This document shows, one piece after another, positions 1 to 9,656 of a stretch of DNA of 64,000 nucleotides. A program made the translations under genes and the position numbers. This DNA comes from Dryocola clanedunensis subsp. sulfonylureivorans (GTDB taxonomy: Bacteria; Pseudomonadota; Gammaproteobacteria; Enterobacterales; Enterobacteriaceae), in assembly GCF_016756775.1 (NCBI RefSeq), contig NZ_JAERMU010000009.1, positions 62,001-126,000 of the forward strand, given 5' to 3'. Each line of letters opens with the position of its first letter. Within the stretch, counting starts at the first letter, position 1. The notes beneath the pieces were generated by a model. The model was not told the DNA's origin. It did no database searches and saw only the letters and a program-made list of their open reading frames with translations.

Positions 1-398
1 ATGACGACATAACGCAGTGCCATATCGGCAATGGTCTGTGCCAGTTTAACCGGCTCGTTAGCATCAGGTGCTACCGGGCGGCCGTGGGCAACATCGCAGA
101 ATGGGCAGCGGCGGGTACAAATTGCGCCCAGGATCATAAAGGTTGCCGTACCGTGGTTGAAGCATTCGGCCAGGTTTGGACATGACGCTTCTTCGCAGAC
201 GGAGTGCAAACCATTTTTACGCATGGCGGCTTTGATACCCTGGATACGGGTAGAGTCAGAAGGAAGTTTGATTTTCATCCATTCTGGCTTTCTTAACAGC
301 TCCTGGCGCTCTGTCACCACGTTTTTGACCGGGATCAGAGCCATTTTGTCGGCGTCGCGGTACTTAACGCCGCGCTCCATTACGATGGGTTTACTCAT
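1..398 (-). CDS. lipA: Lipoyl synthase, N-terminal part (runs off the window)
   Basis: Radical-SAM enzyme that inserts two sulfurs into octanoyl groups on lipoyl domains, the last step of lipoate synthesis in the cytosol. Only the first 132 codons are in the window; the gene continues past base 1. The start is the ATG giving [10 protein letters not shown], as in E. coli. Both iron-sulfur motifs are visible: the auxiliary-cluster cysteines C68, C73 and C79 (CEEASC...C) and the radical-SAM cysteines C94, C98 and C101 (CTRRCPFC). It lies downstream of ybeF and lipB on the same strand, the usual enterobacterial order. Identity is secure; nothing can be said of the missing C-terminal two thirds. 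Confidence 0.96.
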   Translation of the reverse strand, partial: MSKPIVMERGVKYRDADKMALIPVKNVVTERQELLRKPEWMKIKLPSDSTRIQGIKAAMRKNGLHSVCEEASCPNLAECFNHGTATFMILGAICTRRCPFCDVAHGRPVAPDANEPVKLAQTIADMALRYVV

Positions 399-599
399 AT
401 CGTGCGTATTCCAGTTGCGGATAACGAAGTCAGGCTGATGGAATTCAAGTTAGTGTTAGATTTATCAACTATTTTTGAATTTTCGCTGCGAAGTATAACA
501 TTACTCCCGGGGAGAGATCAGCCACACTGTGCAGGAAACGGGGAAAGAATTGTAAATGAGTTGTTGTTTTCTGTTCTGGTACGGTTAAAGAGCAGAAAC

Positions 600-628
600 C
601 AGCCCCTTGCTGGGTTAGCAAGAGGCTC
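600..628 (-). terminator. Hairpin just after ybeF, probable terminator
   Basis: AGCCCCTTGCT pairs with AGCAAGAGGCT across a short GGGTT loop (601-627), with one unpaired base in the stem. It begins a few bases past the ybeF stop codon. On the minus strand it is followed by a mixed T-rich stretch rather than a pure T run, so efficiency is uncertain. Confidence 0.5.
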
Positions 629-632
629 AATA

Positions 633-1595
633 TTAGCTTGTCTGAAACTCGCTGCGCACGGCATCTATCACTTCCTGTAACACGATATCGCGCATGCTGA
701 GCTTATTGAAATGCAGGTTGTAGTCGATGCTTGCTGTCGTGAAGATCGTGCTTTGTATCTCACGCAGTCCGAAGGTCGCACTGAACATCTCAAACAGCCT
801 GTAGGGCATAAAACCAATCAAGTCGCTGCTGCCAAGCACCGAGGCGACGGTCACGAAGTTGTAGCTGCCAAAAGTGATTTGCCGCTGCGGGAAAAGTTCG
901 CTGATCAACTGACGGATATCGCGCAGCAGGTCATCTTGCAGGATCAGGAACGTGTGTTCTGCCGCGCGCATATCTTCCAGCGTCTGATGCGACTGAAGTA
1001 CTGGATGATCTTTACGGCAAACAGCAATGATTCTGTCTTCAAAGAGTTTCTGCGTGGCGATGCTGCGCCCGGAATGGTGGTTGACGTCAATCAGCATGTC
1101 CGTCTGGAATTGAGCAAGCTGCGATTCACCATCGACAATTGGAATATTTCGGATGAGCAGCCTGGAATTTACGCGTTGAATAACAGAATATATTTTCGGT
1201 ATCAGCAGTGCGCCCACGGTGGGTTGAGTAGCAATAGTTATCGTGCGCTGCTTTCCAAAAGAATTATTAATATCCAGCGCGCTTAGAATCGACTCTAACC
1301 CCTGGCTAATATATTCATGCAAATGTGCCGCATACGCCGTGGGAGCAACCCCTTGCCCTTTACGAATAAAGAGTGGGTCCGGGAAAATAAGGCGCAGTTT
1401 CTGAATGGATTGACTGATGGCTGAAGGGGTTAGATTCAGCACTTTCGCGGCGTTTACAATGCCTTTATGCACATAAACAGCTTCAAATATCGTCAATAAG
1501 TTGAGATCTACATTACGTAATGTTTTAAAAACTGGATGATTATTCTTATCGTCTCGGTCCATGACTTTATTCTCTGATGTTGGGGGGATACCCAT
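633..1595 (-). CDS. ybeF: LysR-family transcriptional regulator YbeF
   Basis: 320-residue LysR-type regulator (E. coli YbeF is about 317). The N-terminal winged helix-turn-helix covers about residues 25-85, with the typical run LNLLTIFEAVY, then NAAKVLNLTPSAISQSIQKL. The remainder is an inducer-binding domain. The ATG at 1595 was chosen because GGAGG lies six bases upstream; a longer frame reaches 1682 and another ATG at 1562 has a weaker ribosome site. It sits between lipA and lipB as in E. coli. Its effector and targets are not known to me. The inducer domain is visibly more diverged than the HTH, so effector specificity could differ from the E. coli protein. Confidence 0.88.
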   Translation of the reverse strand: MGIPPTSENKVMDRDDKNNHPVFKTLRNVDLNLLTIFEAVYVHKGIVNAAKVLNLTPSAISQSIQKLRLIFPDPLFIRKGQGVAPTAYAAHLHEYISQGLESILSALDINNSFGKQRTITIATQPTVGALLIPKIYSVIQRVNSRLLIRNIPIVDGESQLAQFQTDMLIDVNHHSGRSIATQKLFEDRIIAVCRKDHPVLQSHQTLEDMRAAEHTFLILQDDLLRDIRQLISELFPQRQITFGSYNFVTVASVLGSSDLIGFMPYRLFEMFSATFGLREIQSTIFTTASIDYNLHFNKLSMRDIVLQEVIDAVRSEFQTS

Positions 1596-1823
1596 GCTCA
1601 GCCTCCAGAAACATTCACTTGATGAATGCCATCTCCCGCTTGAAGTCGTTAATATTCCGCCCCAAGTGTAGCAACTCAGCACCAGCGAGGTGCGGTAATG
1701 ACAAAATGAAATAGGTCTATTAACGGACCGAGGAGTCCTGGGCAGGAGCCTGCGCTCTTTTTAGTAGCGCAGCTGAACTAATCATTAAGCAGTAGATGAT
1801 AATTATCTGGGGAGGAAAATGGA

Positions 1824-1880
1824 ATGCGCAAAATCCTAAAAAAAAGAGGAATAATCCTGAAAAGTATCTTATTTTTGTAA
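1824..1880 (+). CDS. Possible 18-codon cationic hydrophobic peptide
   Basis: The gap between ybeF and lipB (1596-1905) holds no recognised gene. On the plus strand, opposite to both neighbours, GGAGG at 1811-1815 is followed eight bases later by an ATG opening 18 codons (MRKILKKRGIILKSILFL). The peptide is basic at the N-terminus and hydrophobic at the C-terminus, like many small membrane peptides. The hairpin at 1885-1900 follows directly. No convincing promoter was seen, and an 18-codon frame can arise by chance. Existence as a gene is unproven. Confidence 0.2.
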   Translation: MRKILKKRGIILKSILFL

Positions 1881-1900
1881 AGATCCCCGTATTCACGGGG
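1871..1900 (-). terminator. lipB terminator
   Basis: Perfect six-base-pair stem CCCCGT/ACGGGG with a four-base loop at 1885-1900, starting six bases past the lipB stop codon. On the minus strand it runs into ATCTTTACAAAAAT. It is likely the end of the ybeD-lipB or lipB transcript. Confidence 0.6.
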
Positions 1901-1905
1901 CTTAT

Positions 1906-2547
1906 CTAATTAGAAATATATTCAACGGCGGGATAATTCAGCAGGGCAATTAACTGGCTGACAAGGCGCGGTTGAATATCCTTAAGTGAAATCTCCTCGC
2001 GCAGATTTTTTACCTGCGTCATCTCCAGTCCCGCATATCCACAGGGATTTATACGTAAAAATGGGCTGAGATCCATATCAATATTTAAGGCGAGGCCATG
2101 GAAAGAACACCCTTTACGAATGCGCAAACCAAGAGAACAAATCTTCTTCCCCTCAACATATACGCCCGGGGCGTCGGCGCGTGGATAAGCTTCGATGCCA
2201 ATGTCTGCCAGGGTATTGACCACGGTTTGCTCAAGGACGGTGACTAATTCACGGACCCCCAGCTTTCTGCGGCGCAAATTCAGTAACACGTACATCACCT
2301 GCTGGCCTGGCCCATGATAGGTTACCTGGCCACCACGATCGCTTTGGATAACAGGGATGTCACCCGGGACCAGCACGTGCTCGGCTTTTCCAGCCTGGCC
2401 CTGGGTAAATACGGGGTCATGCTCTACGAGCCAGATTTCATCAGGTGTGGTTTCATCGCGCGTGTCGGTGAAGGTATGCATTGCCTGTGAGACAGGCTCG
2501 TAAGGTTGACGGCCAAGCTGGCGAATCAGAATGGTATCTTGAGACAA
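1906..2547 (-). CDS. lipB: Octanoyltransferase LipB
   Basis: Transfers octanoate from octanoyl-ACP to the lipoyl domains of 2-oxoacid dehydrogenases and GcvH, making the substrate for LipA. The length of 213 residues equals E. coli LipB. The biotin/lipoate transferase fold signature is clear: [12 protein letters not shown] at 71-82, catalytic Lys135 ([10 protein letters not shown]) and catalytic Cys169 (NPCGYAG). It follows ybeD on the same strand after a terminator-like hairpin. The C-terminal 35 residues differ most from E. coli, which is normal for the family. Confidence 0.97.
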   Translation of the reverse strand: MSQDTILIRQLGRQPYEPVSQAMHTFTDTRDETTPDEIWLVEHDPVFTQGQAGKAEHVLVPGDIPVIQSDRGGQVTYHGPGQQVMYVLLNLRRRKLGVRELVTVLEQTVVNTLADIGIEAYPRADAPGVYVEGKKICSLGLRIRKGCSFHGLALNIDMDLSPFLRINPCGYAGLEMTQVKNLREEISLKDIQPRLVSQLIALLNYPAVEYISN

Positions 2548-2599
2548 AGTGCTGTCTCCAGCTGGAGGTGAAAGAGAAGAGGGGAGTATATCATAGAGG

Positions 2600-2627
2600 A
2601 AAAAATTTACCCGGCCGGGGCCGGGTA
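2600..2627 (-). terminator. ybeD terminator
   Basis: TACCCGGCC and GGCCGGGTA (2608-2616 and 2619-2627) form a strong GC stem with a very tight loop. On the minus strand it is followed by AATTTTTT. It lies six bases past the ybeD stop, so it should separate ybeD from lipB, at least partly. Confidence 0.7.
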
Positions 2628-2633
2628 GAGGCG

Positions 2634-2897
2634 TTACAGCACCATACGAACGATTTCGATATTACCCAGTTCTTCGTAAAGGGTTTCAACCTGTTCGATA
2701 TGGGTCGCGGTGATGGTGATGGAAACAGAGTGATAGTTTCCTTTGCTGCTTGGTTTAACCTGAGGCGTGTAGTCACCAGGGGCGTGGCGCTGCACCACCT
2801 CAACGACCTGATCAACCAGCTCCGGCTTCGCCAGTCCCATCACTTTATAAGTAAAAGGAGTCGGGAATTCGAGCAGTTCTTTAAGGTTGGTTTTCAT
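2634..2897 (-). CDS. ybeD: DUF493 family protein YbeD
   Basis: 87-residue protein of the UPF0250/DUF493 family, with a ferredoxin-like fold known from the E. coli structure. Its length equals E. coli YbeD, including the N-terminal [12 protein letters not shown]. Function is not established; its constant position between dacA and lipB has led to suggestions of a link to lipoate metabolism, which the sequence cannot test. The start ATG is preceded by GGAGCTACC. It has its own terminator on either side, so it is probably monocistronic. Confidence 0.93.
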   Translation of the reverse strand: MKTNLKELLEFPTPFTYKVMGLAKPELVDQVVEVVQRHAPGDYTPQVKPSSKGNYHSVSITITATHIEQVETLYEELGNIEIVRMVL

Positions 2898-2920
2898 GGT
2901 AGCTCCAGCGTTACGGCGTT

Positions 2921-2955
2921 AAAAAAATAAACTCCCGCAGCAAGGTGCGGGAGTT
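2921..2955 (-). terminator. dacA terminator
   Basis: Ten-base-pair perfect stem AACTCCCGCA/TGCGGGAGTT (2930-2939 and 2946-2955). On the minus strand it is followed by TATTTTTTT. This is a textbook intrinsic terminator between dacA and ybeD. Confidence 0.88.
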
Positions 2956-3008
2956 GCAGTGATGAACAGTATATGGGGACGTTCGTCACACTTTCAAGCG
3001 TTCAATTA

Positions 3009-4220
3009 TTAACCGAACCAGTGGTGGAACATCAGTTTGATGTAGTCGATGATTCGGCTAAAGAAATTCCCTTCCGGCATCTCTTGCAGAACCACTAACG
3101 GGCGCTGTTCGATCGTTTTGCCATCCAGCTGGAAGTTGATGGTGCCGACAACCTGATTTTTCTGCAGCGGGGCATGCAGCTCAGGCGTGTTCAGCACGTA
3201 GCTGGCTTTCAGGTCTTTCATACGGCCACGTGGAATGGTGAGGTAAACATCTTTGTCTACGCCCAGCGATACGCGGTCATTGTCACCAAACCAGGCTGGC
3301 TCGGAAGCAAACTCTTTACCTGATTTCAGTGGCGAGACTGTTTCAAAGAAGCGGAAGCCCCAGGTCAGGAGTTTTTTACTTTCGGTTTCACGGCCTTTAT
3401 AGGTATGACCGCCCATCACCGCCGAGATCAGACGCATCTGGCCTTCGGTGGCGGATGCGACCAGGTTGTAGCCTGCTGCATCAGTGTGACCGGTTTTGAT
3501 ACCGTCAACGTTCAGGCTCTTATCCCACAGCAGACCGTTACGGTTCATCTGGCGGATATTATTGAAGGTAAACTCTTTTTCCTGGTAAATCTTATATTCG
3601 TTTGGCACATCGCGGATCAGGGCCTGACCGATCAGGGCCATATCACGCGCTGAGCTGTACTGCCCGTCTGCATCCAGGCCGTGTACGGTCTGGAAGTGGG
3701 TGTTTTTCAGACCCAGAGCGGAAACATAGCTGTTCATCAGGCCAACAAAGGCATCCTGGCTACCGGCGACGAAGTCCGCCATTGCCACACAGGCATCGTT
3801 ACCTGACTGCAGGTTGATCCCGCGAATCAGCTGGGAGACGGGAACCTGCATACCAGGCTTCAGGAACATCAGGGAGGAGCCCTTAAAGACCGGGTTGCCG
3901 GTGGCCCACGCATCGTTGCCAACGGTAACGACGGCGTTCTCATCAAACTTGCCGGCCTTCATGGCCTGGCCGATGACGTAGCTGGTCATCATTTTGGTGA
4001 GGCTTGCCGGATCGCGACGAGCATCAGCGTTGGATTCAGCCAGCACTTTTCCTGAGTTGTAGTCGATCAGGATGTACGCTTCCGCATCAATCTGCGGGAC
4101 GCCTGGGATCATCGTTTTAATATTCAGGTCGTCAGCATGAGCGGAAGCCAGAGCCGTAAGGGCGAAGGCCGTGGAGAGCGCCAGGCGCTTAACAAAACGT
4201 ACAGGTAGGGCTGTATTCAT
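3009..4220 (-). CDS. dacA: D-alanyl-D-alanine carboxypeptidase DacA (PBP5)
   Basis: Periplasmic low-molecular-weight penicillin-binding protein that trims the terminal D-Ala of peptidoglycan pentapeptides. It is 403 residues from the ATG at 4220; upstream in-frame codons to 4241 were discarded because the signal peptide starts at MNTALPV. The signal peptide is followed by the AHA|DDLN cleavage site after residue 29. Active-site motifs are present: SLTK with Ser73 (Ser44 of the mature protein), SGN and KTG (KTGHTD). The C-terminal amphipathic helix ending HHWFG is the membrane anchor of PBP5. It lies downstream of rlpA-mrdBA, the shape/elongation group. Confidence 0.98.
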   Translation of the reverse strand: MNTALPVRFVKRLALSTAFALTALASAHADDLNIKTMIPGVPQIDAEAYILIDYNSGKVLAESNADARRDPASLTKMMTSYVIGQAMKAGKFDENAVVTVGNDAWATGNPVFKGSSLMFLKPGMQVPVSQLIRGINLQSGNDACVAMADFVAGSQDAFVGLMNSYVSALGLKNTHFQTVHGLDADGQYSSARDMALIGQALIRDVPNEYKIYQEKEFTFNNIRQMNRNGLLWDKSLNVDGIKTGHTDAAGYNLVASATEGQMRLISAVMGGHTYKGRETESKKLLTWGFRFFETVSPLKSGKEFASEPAWFGDNDRVSLGVDKDVYLTIPRGRMKDLKASYVLNTPELHAPLQKNQVVGTINFQLDGKTIEQRPLVVLQEMPEGNFFSRIIDYIKLMFHHWFG

Positions 4221-4361
4221 GATAAGAACAACGACATCCATGATGGAGTTAAAAAGTGCCTAACTATAGCAAAAGCGTTTTTTACTGACATCCGTCTTTG
4301 CGCATGATTTGTTAATGGTGCTTACACAAATTTACGTTTGAAGGATGCCAGTCAAATTACC

Positions 4362-5561
4362 TTACATAGCAGGTGCGTTTGTAATAAATGACTGTTGCTG
4401 GGCCTCGCTCATTAGGCGCTGTTGCAAAGCAGCGGCTTCGCCGCGGCTACCAAATGGCCCCAGCTGTACACGATATACGGCACCATTGCTGGAAACCGCA
4501 CCCGGCACGCTAAATTGTTCGCTAAGCTTCTGCTGCCACTGCGCTGCGCGCGCTTTATCGCTGACCGCACCAACCTGCACCACATAACGACCGGTGGTTG
4601 CCGTTGCGGCAGGGGCTGCTGCTTGTGTACTGCCTTGCACAGAACCCGGGGCGGTAACAGGCGCGCTCTGTGTGCCTGTCGCAACTGGCGCTGCGGCGAC
4701 AGGTGCTTGAGTGGCTGCCGTAGCGGCTTCTGGTGCCGTCGTAGCCGTTGCCGCTGGCTCGTTGGTTGCCGCTGGCTCAGTGGTTGCTGCTGCAACAGCT
4801 GTACCTGCTGCAACGGGGGCTGCGGCAGCAGTCAGTCCACCACTGTTAACCGGAGCAGCGGTTGTCTGCGCAGGCTGTAAAGTCGAGTTGCTAATCGCCC
4901 GGACATCGCCCTGGGCTGTTCCCGTTGGTGCTGGAGACGCGCTGCCGAGGCCCGTGGATAAGTCCGGACGAGCCGGCAGCGCATAGGTTTGTTTCGCTAT
5001 GGTCGTACAGGCCGTACCGGGGCCGGACATCGTACCGTCTTGTGACACGATGATAGGGTCGATACGAACTTTGGTATTGTTTGAGGTATTCAGACGATCT
5101 GCCGAAGCGCGGGAAAGTGAAATCACCCGGTCGTTGCCGTATGGGCCACGATCGTTGATACGCACGACGATCATACGGCCATTGGCGAGGTTAGTGATAC
5201 GCGCATAGCTTGGAATAGGGAGCGTTGGATGCGCCGCCGTTAGCGCCATTGCATCAAACGGTTCTCCTGAGGCGGTCAGGTTGCTGCCCGGCTCGGCATC
5301 ATAAATAGCGGCAAGACCAGCCTGACTAAAATTAGCCGGATTCTGTACGATTTTGTAGCTTTTGCCGTTATTTTCATAATCCTGATTCACCGCAGGGTTA
5401 GGGACTTCATAGCGAGGCTCCGCCCCGCTGATTTCCACGACCGGGCCATTACAGACCGCTGGCTGCGGCTGCTGGGGGGCCTGCTGTTGCTCGTCATCGC
5501 TTGACGAACAGCCAGCCAGAATGGCGGCTGCTACGAAAATCCCTGGCCAATACTTAACCAT
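4362..5561 (-). CDS. rlpA: Septal-ring rare lipoprotein A with long Ala/Thr/Pro linker
   Basis: Outer-membrane lipoprotein that binds denuded glycan at the septum; in Pseudomonas the homologue is a lytic transglycosylase. The lipobox AILAGC places the lipid on Cys18. A double-psi beta-barrel lies at about residues 80-175 and keeps the AH and NDRGPYGNDRV elements, corresponding to the catalytic His and Asp of active homologues. The SPOR domain occupies about the last 75 residues (GRYVVQVGAVSD...). Between them is an unusually long, almost pure Ala/Thr/Pro/Val segment (about 210-325) that makes this protein some 37 residues longer than E. coli RlpA. It starts 11 bases after mrdB on the same strand. 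Confidence 0.95.
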   Translation of the reverse strand: MVKYWPGIFVAAAILAGCSSSDDEQQQAPQQPQPAVCNGPVVEISGAEPRYEVPNPAVNQDYENNGKSYKIVQNPANFSQAGLAAIYDAEPGSNLTASGEPFDAMALTAAHPTLPIPSYARITNLANGRMIVVRINDRGPYGNDRVISLSRASADRLNTSNNTKVRIDPIIVSQDGTMSGPGTACTTIAKQTYALPARPDLSTGLGSASPAPTGTAQGDVRAISNSTLQPAQTTAAPVNSGGLTAAAAPVAAGTAVAAATTEPAATNEPAATATTAPEAATAATQAPVAAAPVATGTQSAPVTAPGSVQGSTQAAAPAATATTGRYVVQVGAVSDKARAAQWQQKLSEQFSVPGAVSSNGAVYRVQLGPFGSRGEAAALQQRLMSEAQQQSFITNAPAM

Positions 5562-5572
5562 TGCGCACCTCG

Positions 5573-6685
5573 TTACACACTTTTCGACAACATCTTCCTG
5601 TGGGTATGGATCGACATTACGATACCAAACCCGGCCATCAGTACGATCAGGGCCGAGCCCCCGTAACTCACCAGCGGTAACGGCACGCCGACCACAGGTA
5701 AGATACCACTAACCATGCCAATATTAACAAATACATATACGAATAAAATTAGCATAAGACCGCCGGCCATCACTCGGCCGAATGTTGTCTGCGCCCTGGC
5801 GGCAATATATAACCCACGCATGATAAGCAGCAGGTAGAGCGCCAGCAGGACAAGGACACCGACAAGCCCAAGTTCCTCAGCCAGTACCGCAAAAATAAAA
5901 TCGGTATGGCGTTCAGGAAGAAACTCCAGCTGTGATTGCGTTCCGTGCAGCCATCCTTTTCCGCGCAGGCCACCGGAGCCAATAGCAATTTTAGACTGGA
6001 TGATGTGGTAACCCGCACCCAGAGGATCGGTTTCCGGGTCGAGTAGCATCATGACACGGTCTCGCTGGTAGTCGTGCATCAGGAAGAACCAGAGAATAGG
6101 GATGAAGGCGGCAACCAACAGCACAGCAACGCCAATCAAACGCCAGCTCATTCCTGCCAGGAAGAGGACAAACAGACCGGATGCAGCAACCAGGATGGAC
6201 GTCCCCAGGTCAGGCTGAGCCGCAACCAGTAAGGTAGGCATGAAGATGAGTATCAGCGCGATACCTGTGTTTTTCAGCGTTGGCGGGCAGACGTCACGGT
6301 TAATAAAGCGGGCGACCATCAACGGTACAGCAATTTTAGCGATTTCAGAAGGCTGGAAACGTACGATGCCGAGGTCGAGCCAGCGCTGTGCCCCTTTAGA
6401 GATGGCACCAAAAGCATCCACCGCAATCAGTAAAATAATACAGATGATGTACAGATAGGGCGCCCAGCCTTCGTAAACGCGAGGGGGGATTTGCGCCATG
6501 ACTATCATGACCACCAGACCCATCATGATCTGGCCGATTTTACGCTCCATCATCCCCATGTCCTGGCCGCTGGCGCTCCAGACAACCAGCGCGCTGAATA
6601 CCAGTAAGGCAAGCACGGTGACCAGGAAGAACGGATCGATATGGATTTTATCCCAAATCGATTTCTTGTTCGGATTATCAGTCAT
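5573..6685 (-). CDS. mrdB: Peptidoglycan glycosyltransferase RodA (MrdB)
   Basis: SEDS-family polymerase that builds lipid-II into glycan strands in the rod (elongation) complex with PBP2. Its 370 residues equal E. coli RodA. About ten transmembrane segments are visible, with the family signatures [10 protein letters not shown] in the middle and [14 protein letters not shown] near the C-terminus. It starts two bases after the mrdA stop, so translation is probably coupled to its partner. The mrdA-mrdB-rlpA order is the conserved shape operon of enterics. Confidence 0.98.
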   Translation of the reverse strand: MTDNPNKKSIWDKIHIDPFFLVTVLALLVFSALVVWSASGQDMGMMERKIGQIMMGLVVMIVMAQIPPRVYEGWAPYLYIICIILLIAVDAFGAISKGAQRWLDLGIVRFQPSEIAKIAVPLMVARFINRDVCPPTLKNTGIALILIFMPTLLVAAQPDLGTSILVAASGLFVLFLAGMSWRLIGVAVLLVAAFIPILWFFLMHDYQRDRVMMLLDPETDPLGAGYHIIQSKIAIGSGGLRGKGWLHGTQSQLEFLPERHTDFIFAVLAEELGLVGVLVLLALYLLLIMRGLYIAARAQTTFGRVMAGGLMLILFVYVFVNIGMVSGILPVVGVPLPLVSYGGSALIVLMAGFGIVMSIHTHRKMLSKSV

Positions 6686-6687
6686 GA

Positions 6688-8589
6688 TTATTGATCCTCA
6701 GTGCCGGGCGCAGCAGGCGCCTCAGCCGGCAACTTCGTATTGTTATCCCCTAACATCAGGTGGTCGAGGATTTGACGCATGATTGTCCCGACTGCCGGGC
6801 CGACGCCGCCGTTTTCCAGAATAATGGTCACGGCGTACTGCGGTTTGTCGTACGGGGCGAATGCGGTCATCAGTTTGTGGTCGCGCAGACGCTCGGCAAT
6901 TCTGTGCGCGTTATACGTTTCGTTGGCTTTCAGACCATAAACCTGCGCGGTACCAGATTTGGCTGCGGCTTTGTATGGCGCGCTGGCGAAATATTTATGC
7001 GCCGTACCGTTAGGACGATTAGCAACGCCGTACATCCCGTCTTTGGCTATCTCCCAGAAGCCGGAGTGGATATCACCCACAGGTGCTTCAACCGGCTGTT
7101 TCCATGGCACCTGCTTGCCATTTTCCATGGTGCTCATCAGCAGGTGAGGGACGCGGACAATACCGTCGTTAATCAGGATCATCATCGCCTTACTCATCTG
7201 AATAGGCGTGGCGGTCCAGTAGCCCTGGCCGATACCGACCGGAATGGTGTCGCCCTGATACCATGGCTTTTTAAAGCGCTTGAGCTTCCAGTCGCGGGTT
7301 GGCATGTTGCCCGAGCGCTCTTCGGAGAGGTCAATGCCTGTGTAATGACCGTAGCCGAACTTATTCATCCATTCGCCGATGCGGTCGATGCCCATGTCAT
7401 AGGCAACCTGGTAGAAGAAGGTATCTGCAGATTCTTCAAGGGCTTTGGTGACGTTCAGCCGGCCGTGGCCCCATCGTTTCCAGTCACGATAGCGCTTTTC
7501 TGAGCCTGGGAGCTGCCACCAGCCAGGGTCAAAGAGGGAGGTGTTACGGGTGATTACGCCCGCGCTGAGCGCTGAAACAGCCATATACGGTTTGACCGTT
7601 GAGGCTGGCGGATAAATACCCTGGGTGGCGCGGTTTATCAGCGGCGTGTTCGGGTCGTTCAGCAGGCCTGAGTAATCTTTCGTGGAGATGCCGTCCACGA
7701 ACAGGTTTGGATTGTAGCTGGGCATTGAAACCAACGCCAAAATGCCACCGGAGCGTGGGTCGGTAACCACCACGGCCGCGCGGCTGCCGGCGAGCAGCGT
7801 CTCAATATAATTCTGTAGTTCAAGATCGATGGTCAGATGGATATCGTGCCCCGCCTGCGGTGATACCTCTTTTAACTGACGAATAACGCGGCCGCGGTTG
7901 TTTACCTCAACCTCTTCATAGCCAGTCTGGCCGTGAAGTACCTCTTCATAATAGCGCTCAATACCCAGCTTTCCGATATCGTGCGTGGCCGCGTAGTTAG
8001 CGAGCTTGCCGTCTTTATCCAGGCGTTCTACGTCTTTGTCATTGATTTTGGATACGTAGCCAATCACGTGGGTCAGGGCTGAACCATAAGGATAATAGCG
8101 GCGTTTGTAGCCCTTAACCTCGACGCCTGCAAAGCGATACTGGTTAACGGCAAAGCGTGCGACCTGAACTTCCGTGAGGTTGGTTTTGACCGGTATAGAG
8201 GTAAAACGGTGCGAGCGCGCGCGCTCTTTTTTGAAGTTGGCTATGTCTTCATCGGTGAGGTCGACGACAGGGCGCAGGGCATCAAGGGTTGCCTGCACGT
8301 TATCGACCTTTTCCGGCATCATTTCTATCTGATAGATCGTGCGGTTGAGCGCAAGCGGCGTGCCGTTGCGATCGTAGATAATCCCACGGCTTGGCGGGAT
8401 CGGTACCAGCTTGATGCGGTTTTCGTTTGAACGAGTCTGGTAGTCGGTAAAACGGACGATTTGCAGATTATAAAGATTGGCGATAAGCACGCCGGTCAAC
8501 AGCAGGATGCCGAAGAAAGCGACCAGCGCCCGGCGCACAAAGAGCGCAGACTCTGCCGTATAGTCGCGAAAAGAGTTCTGTAGTTTCAT
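6688..8589 (-). CDS. mrdA: Penicillin-binding protein 2, elongation transpeptidase
   Basis: Class B PBP that cross-links peptidoglycan along the lateral wall; target of mecillinam. Its 633 residues equal E. coli PBP2. It has a short cytoplasmic tail, one transmembrane helix at about 20-42 and a pedestal domain. The transpeptidase domain follows, with the active-site Ser-x-x-Lys in PASTVKP (near residue 330), the SxN motif in SADTFFYQ and the KSGTAQVYG box. It is the first gene of the mrdA-mrdB-rlpA run and lies 29 bases downstream of rlmH, so rsfS-rlmH-mrdA-mrdB-rlpA may share transcripts. Confidence 0.98.
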   Translation of the reverse strand: MKLQNSFRDYTAESALFVRRALVAFFGILLLTGVLIANLYNLQIVRFTDYQTRSNENRIKLVPIPPSRGIIYDRNGTPLALNRTIYQIEMMPEKVDNVQATLDALRPVVDLTDEDIANFKKERARSHRFTSIPVKTNLTEVQVARFAVNQYRFAGVEVKGYKRRYYPYGSALTHVIGYVSKINDKDVERLDKDGKLANYAATHDIGKLGIERYYEEVLHGQTGYEEVEVNNRGRVIRQLKEVSPQAGHDIHLTIDLELQNYIETLLAGSRAAVVVTDPRSGGILALVSMPSYNPNLFVDGISTKDYSGLLNDPNTPLINRATQGIYPPASTVKPYMAVSALSAGVITRNTSLFDPGWWQLPGSEKRYRDWKRWGHGRLNVTKALEESADTFFYQVAYDMGIDRIGEWMNKFGYGHYTGIDLSEERSGNMPTRDWKLKRFKKPWYQGDTIPVGIGQGYWTATPIQMSKAMMILINDGIVRVPHLLMSTMENGKQVPWKQPVEAPVGDIHSGFWEIAKDGMYGVANRPNGTAHKYFASAPYKAAAKSGTAQVYGLKANETYNAHRIAERLRDHKLMTAFAPYDKPQYAVTIILENGGVGPAVGTIMRQILDHLMLGDNNTKLPAEAPAAPGTEDQ

Positions 8590-8618
8590 CCGCAGGTTTG
8601 TTCTACCAAAGTCGTTGT

Positions 8619-9089
8619 TTACTCACGGTGATAGGGGTGATTGGTGGTAATGCTCCATGCACGATAGAGACTTTCGGCTACCAGCACCCGTACCAGAGGA
8701 TGGGGAAGGGTCAGAGTAGAAAGCGACCAGCTCTGTTCTGCGGCTGCCTTACATGCAGGCGCCAGGCCCTCCGGGCCACCGATTAACAAGCTGACATCAC
8801 GGCCATCTTGCTTCCAGCGTTCAAGCTGGGTGGCGAGATGCGGGGTATCCCACGGCTGACCGGGGATATCCAGCGTGACGATGCGGTTGCCTTTACCCGC
8901 AGCGGCCAACATCATTTCACCCTCTTTTTCGAGAATGCGTTTGATATCGGCATTTTTGCTGCGTTTTCCCGCCGGGATCTCAACGAGTTCAAACGGCATA
9001 TCTTTAGGAAAACGACGCAGGTACTCGGTAAAACCGGTTTGTACCCAGTCCGGCATTTTGGTTCCGACCGCCACCAGTTGAAGCTTCAC
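8619..9089 (-). CDS. rlmH: 23S rRNA (pseudouridine1915-N3)-methyltransferase RlmH
   Basis: SPOUT-class methyltransferase that modifies pseudouridine 1915 of 23S rRNA in assembled 70S ribosomes. It has 156 residues, one more than E. coli because of an extra Gly in [10 protein letters not shown]. The SAM-binding trefoil knot is shown by LLIGGPEGL, the C-terminal [17 protein letters not shown] and the final NHPYHRE. It starts three bases after rsfS, another ribosome-associated protein. Confidence 0.97.
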   Translation of the reverse strand: MKLQLVAVGTKMPDWVQTGFTEYLRRFPKDMPFELVEIPAGKRSKNADIKRILEKEGEMMLAAAGKGNRIVTLDIPGQPWDTPHLATQLERWKQDGRDVSLLIGGPEGLAPACKAAAEQSWSLSTLTLPHPLVRVLVAESLYRAWSITTNHPYHRE

Positions 9090-9092
9090 GCA

Positions 9093-9410
9093 TTAACCCC
9101 AGAGTTTTTCCAGTTCGTACAGCTGGCGGCTCTCTTCCTGCATGACGTGGACGATCACTTCGCCCAAATCAACGACGATCCAGTCTGTGGCAGTAATTCC
9201 CTTCACGCTCAGCGCGTCGATCCCTTCTTTACGAGAGGATTCAACAACGTGCTCAGCAATAGACATGACGTGGCGATTCGAAGTACCGGTGCAAACGATC
9301 ATGCAATCGGTGATGCTTGATTTGCCCTGTACATCAATCTTAATGATGTCCTGGCCTTTAAGGTCGTCGATCTTGTCGACGATGAAATCCTGGAGTGCTT
9401 TACCCTGCAA
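9093..9410 (-). CDS. rsfS: Ribosomal silencing factor RsfS
   Basis: 105-residue Iojap/DUF143 protein that binds uL14 on the 50S subunit and blocks 30S joining in starvation. Family markers seen are the [19 protein letters not shown] strand region, CTGTSNRHV and [15 protein letters not shown]. The length equals E. coli RsfS. It is the first gene of the rsfS-rlmH-mrdA-mrdB-rlpA series. The 246-base gap upstream (9411-9656) is the likely promoter region; it also contains a GGTGGG/CCCACC inverted repeat at 9518-9536 without a T run. Confidence 0.96.
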   Translation of the reverse strand: MQGKALQDFIVDKIDDLKGQDIIKIDVQGKSSITDCMIVCTGTSNRHVMSIAEHVVESSRKEGIDALSVKGITATDWIVVDLGEVIVHVMQEESRQLYELEKLWG

Positions 9411-9656
9411 GTGTTCCCCCTGGGAGAATTAAAGTGTTCGATGTCGCCCGTAACTGAATGCCATTATACCTGTCAGGCGTGTCGTTAGTTTCCGAAAAAT
9501 GGCTGCGGGGCGCTCAAGGTGGGCTATCATCCCACCGAGTGACCTGTTTTGCATCGCCATTTTTGTAAAACTATTTTTGGTAAGTCATGCATACGGGCAG
9601 GAAATTATGGCAGCGGAGCATAACAGCCTGAGGGGCAGAGTCAATGGCTGGTCGCT

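Noticed and set aside
1750-1772. CTGCGCT/AGCGCAG hairpin upstream of ybeF
   Set aside because: Seven-pair stem with no T run and no known element; could be chance.
2481-2930. 149-codon plus-strand frame across the lipB-ybeD junction
   Set aside because: Antisense to ybeD and spans two terminators; not a plausible gene.
9518-9536. GGTGGG/CCCACC inverted repeat upstream of rsfS
   Set aside because: Six pairs with no T run in either direction and no nearby transcript end; too weak to call.
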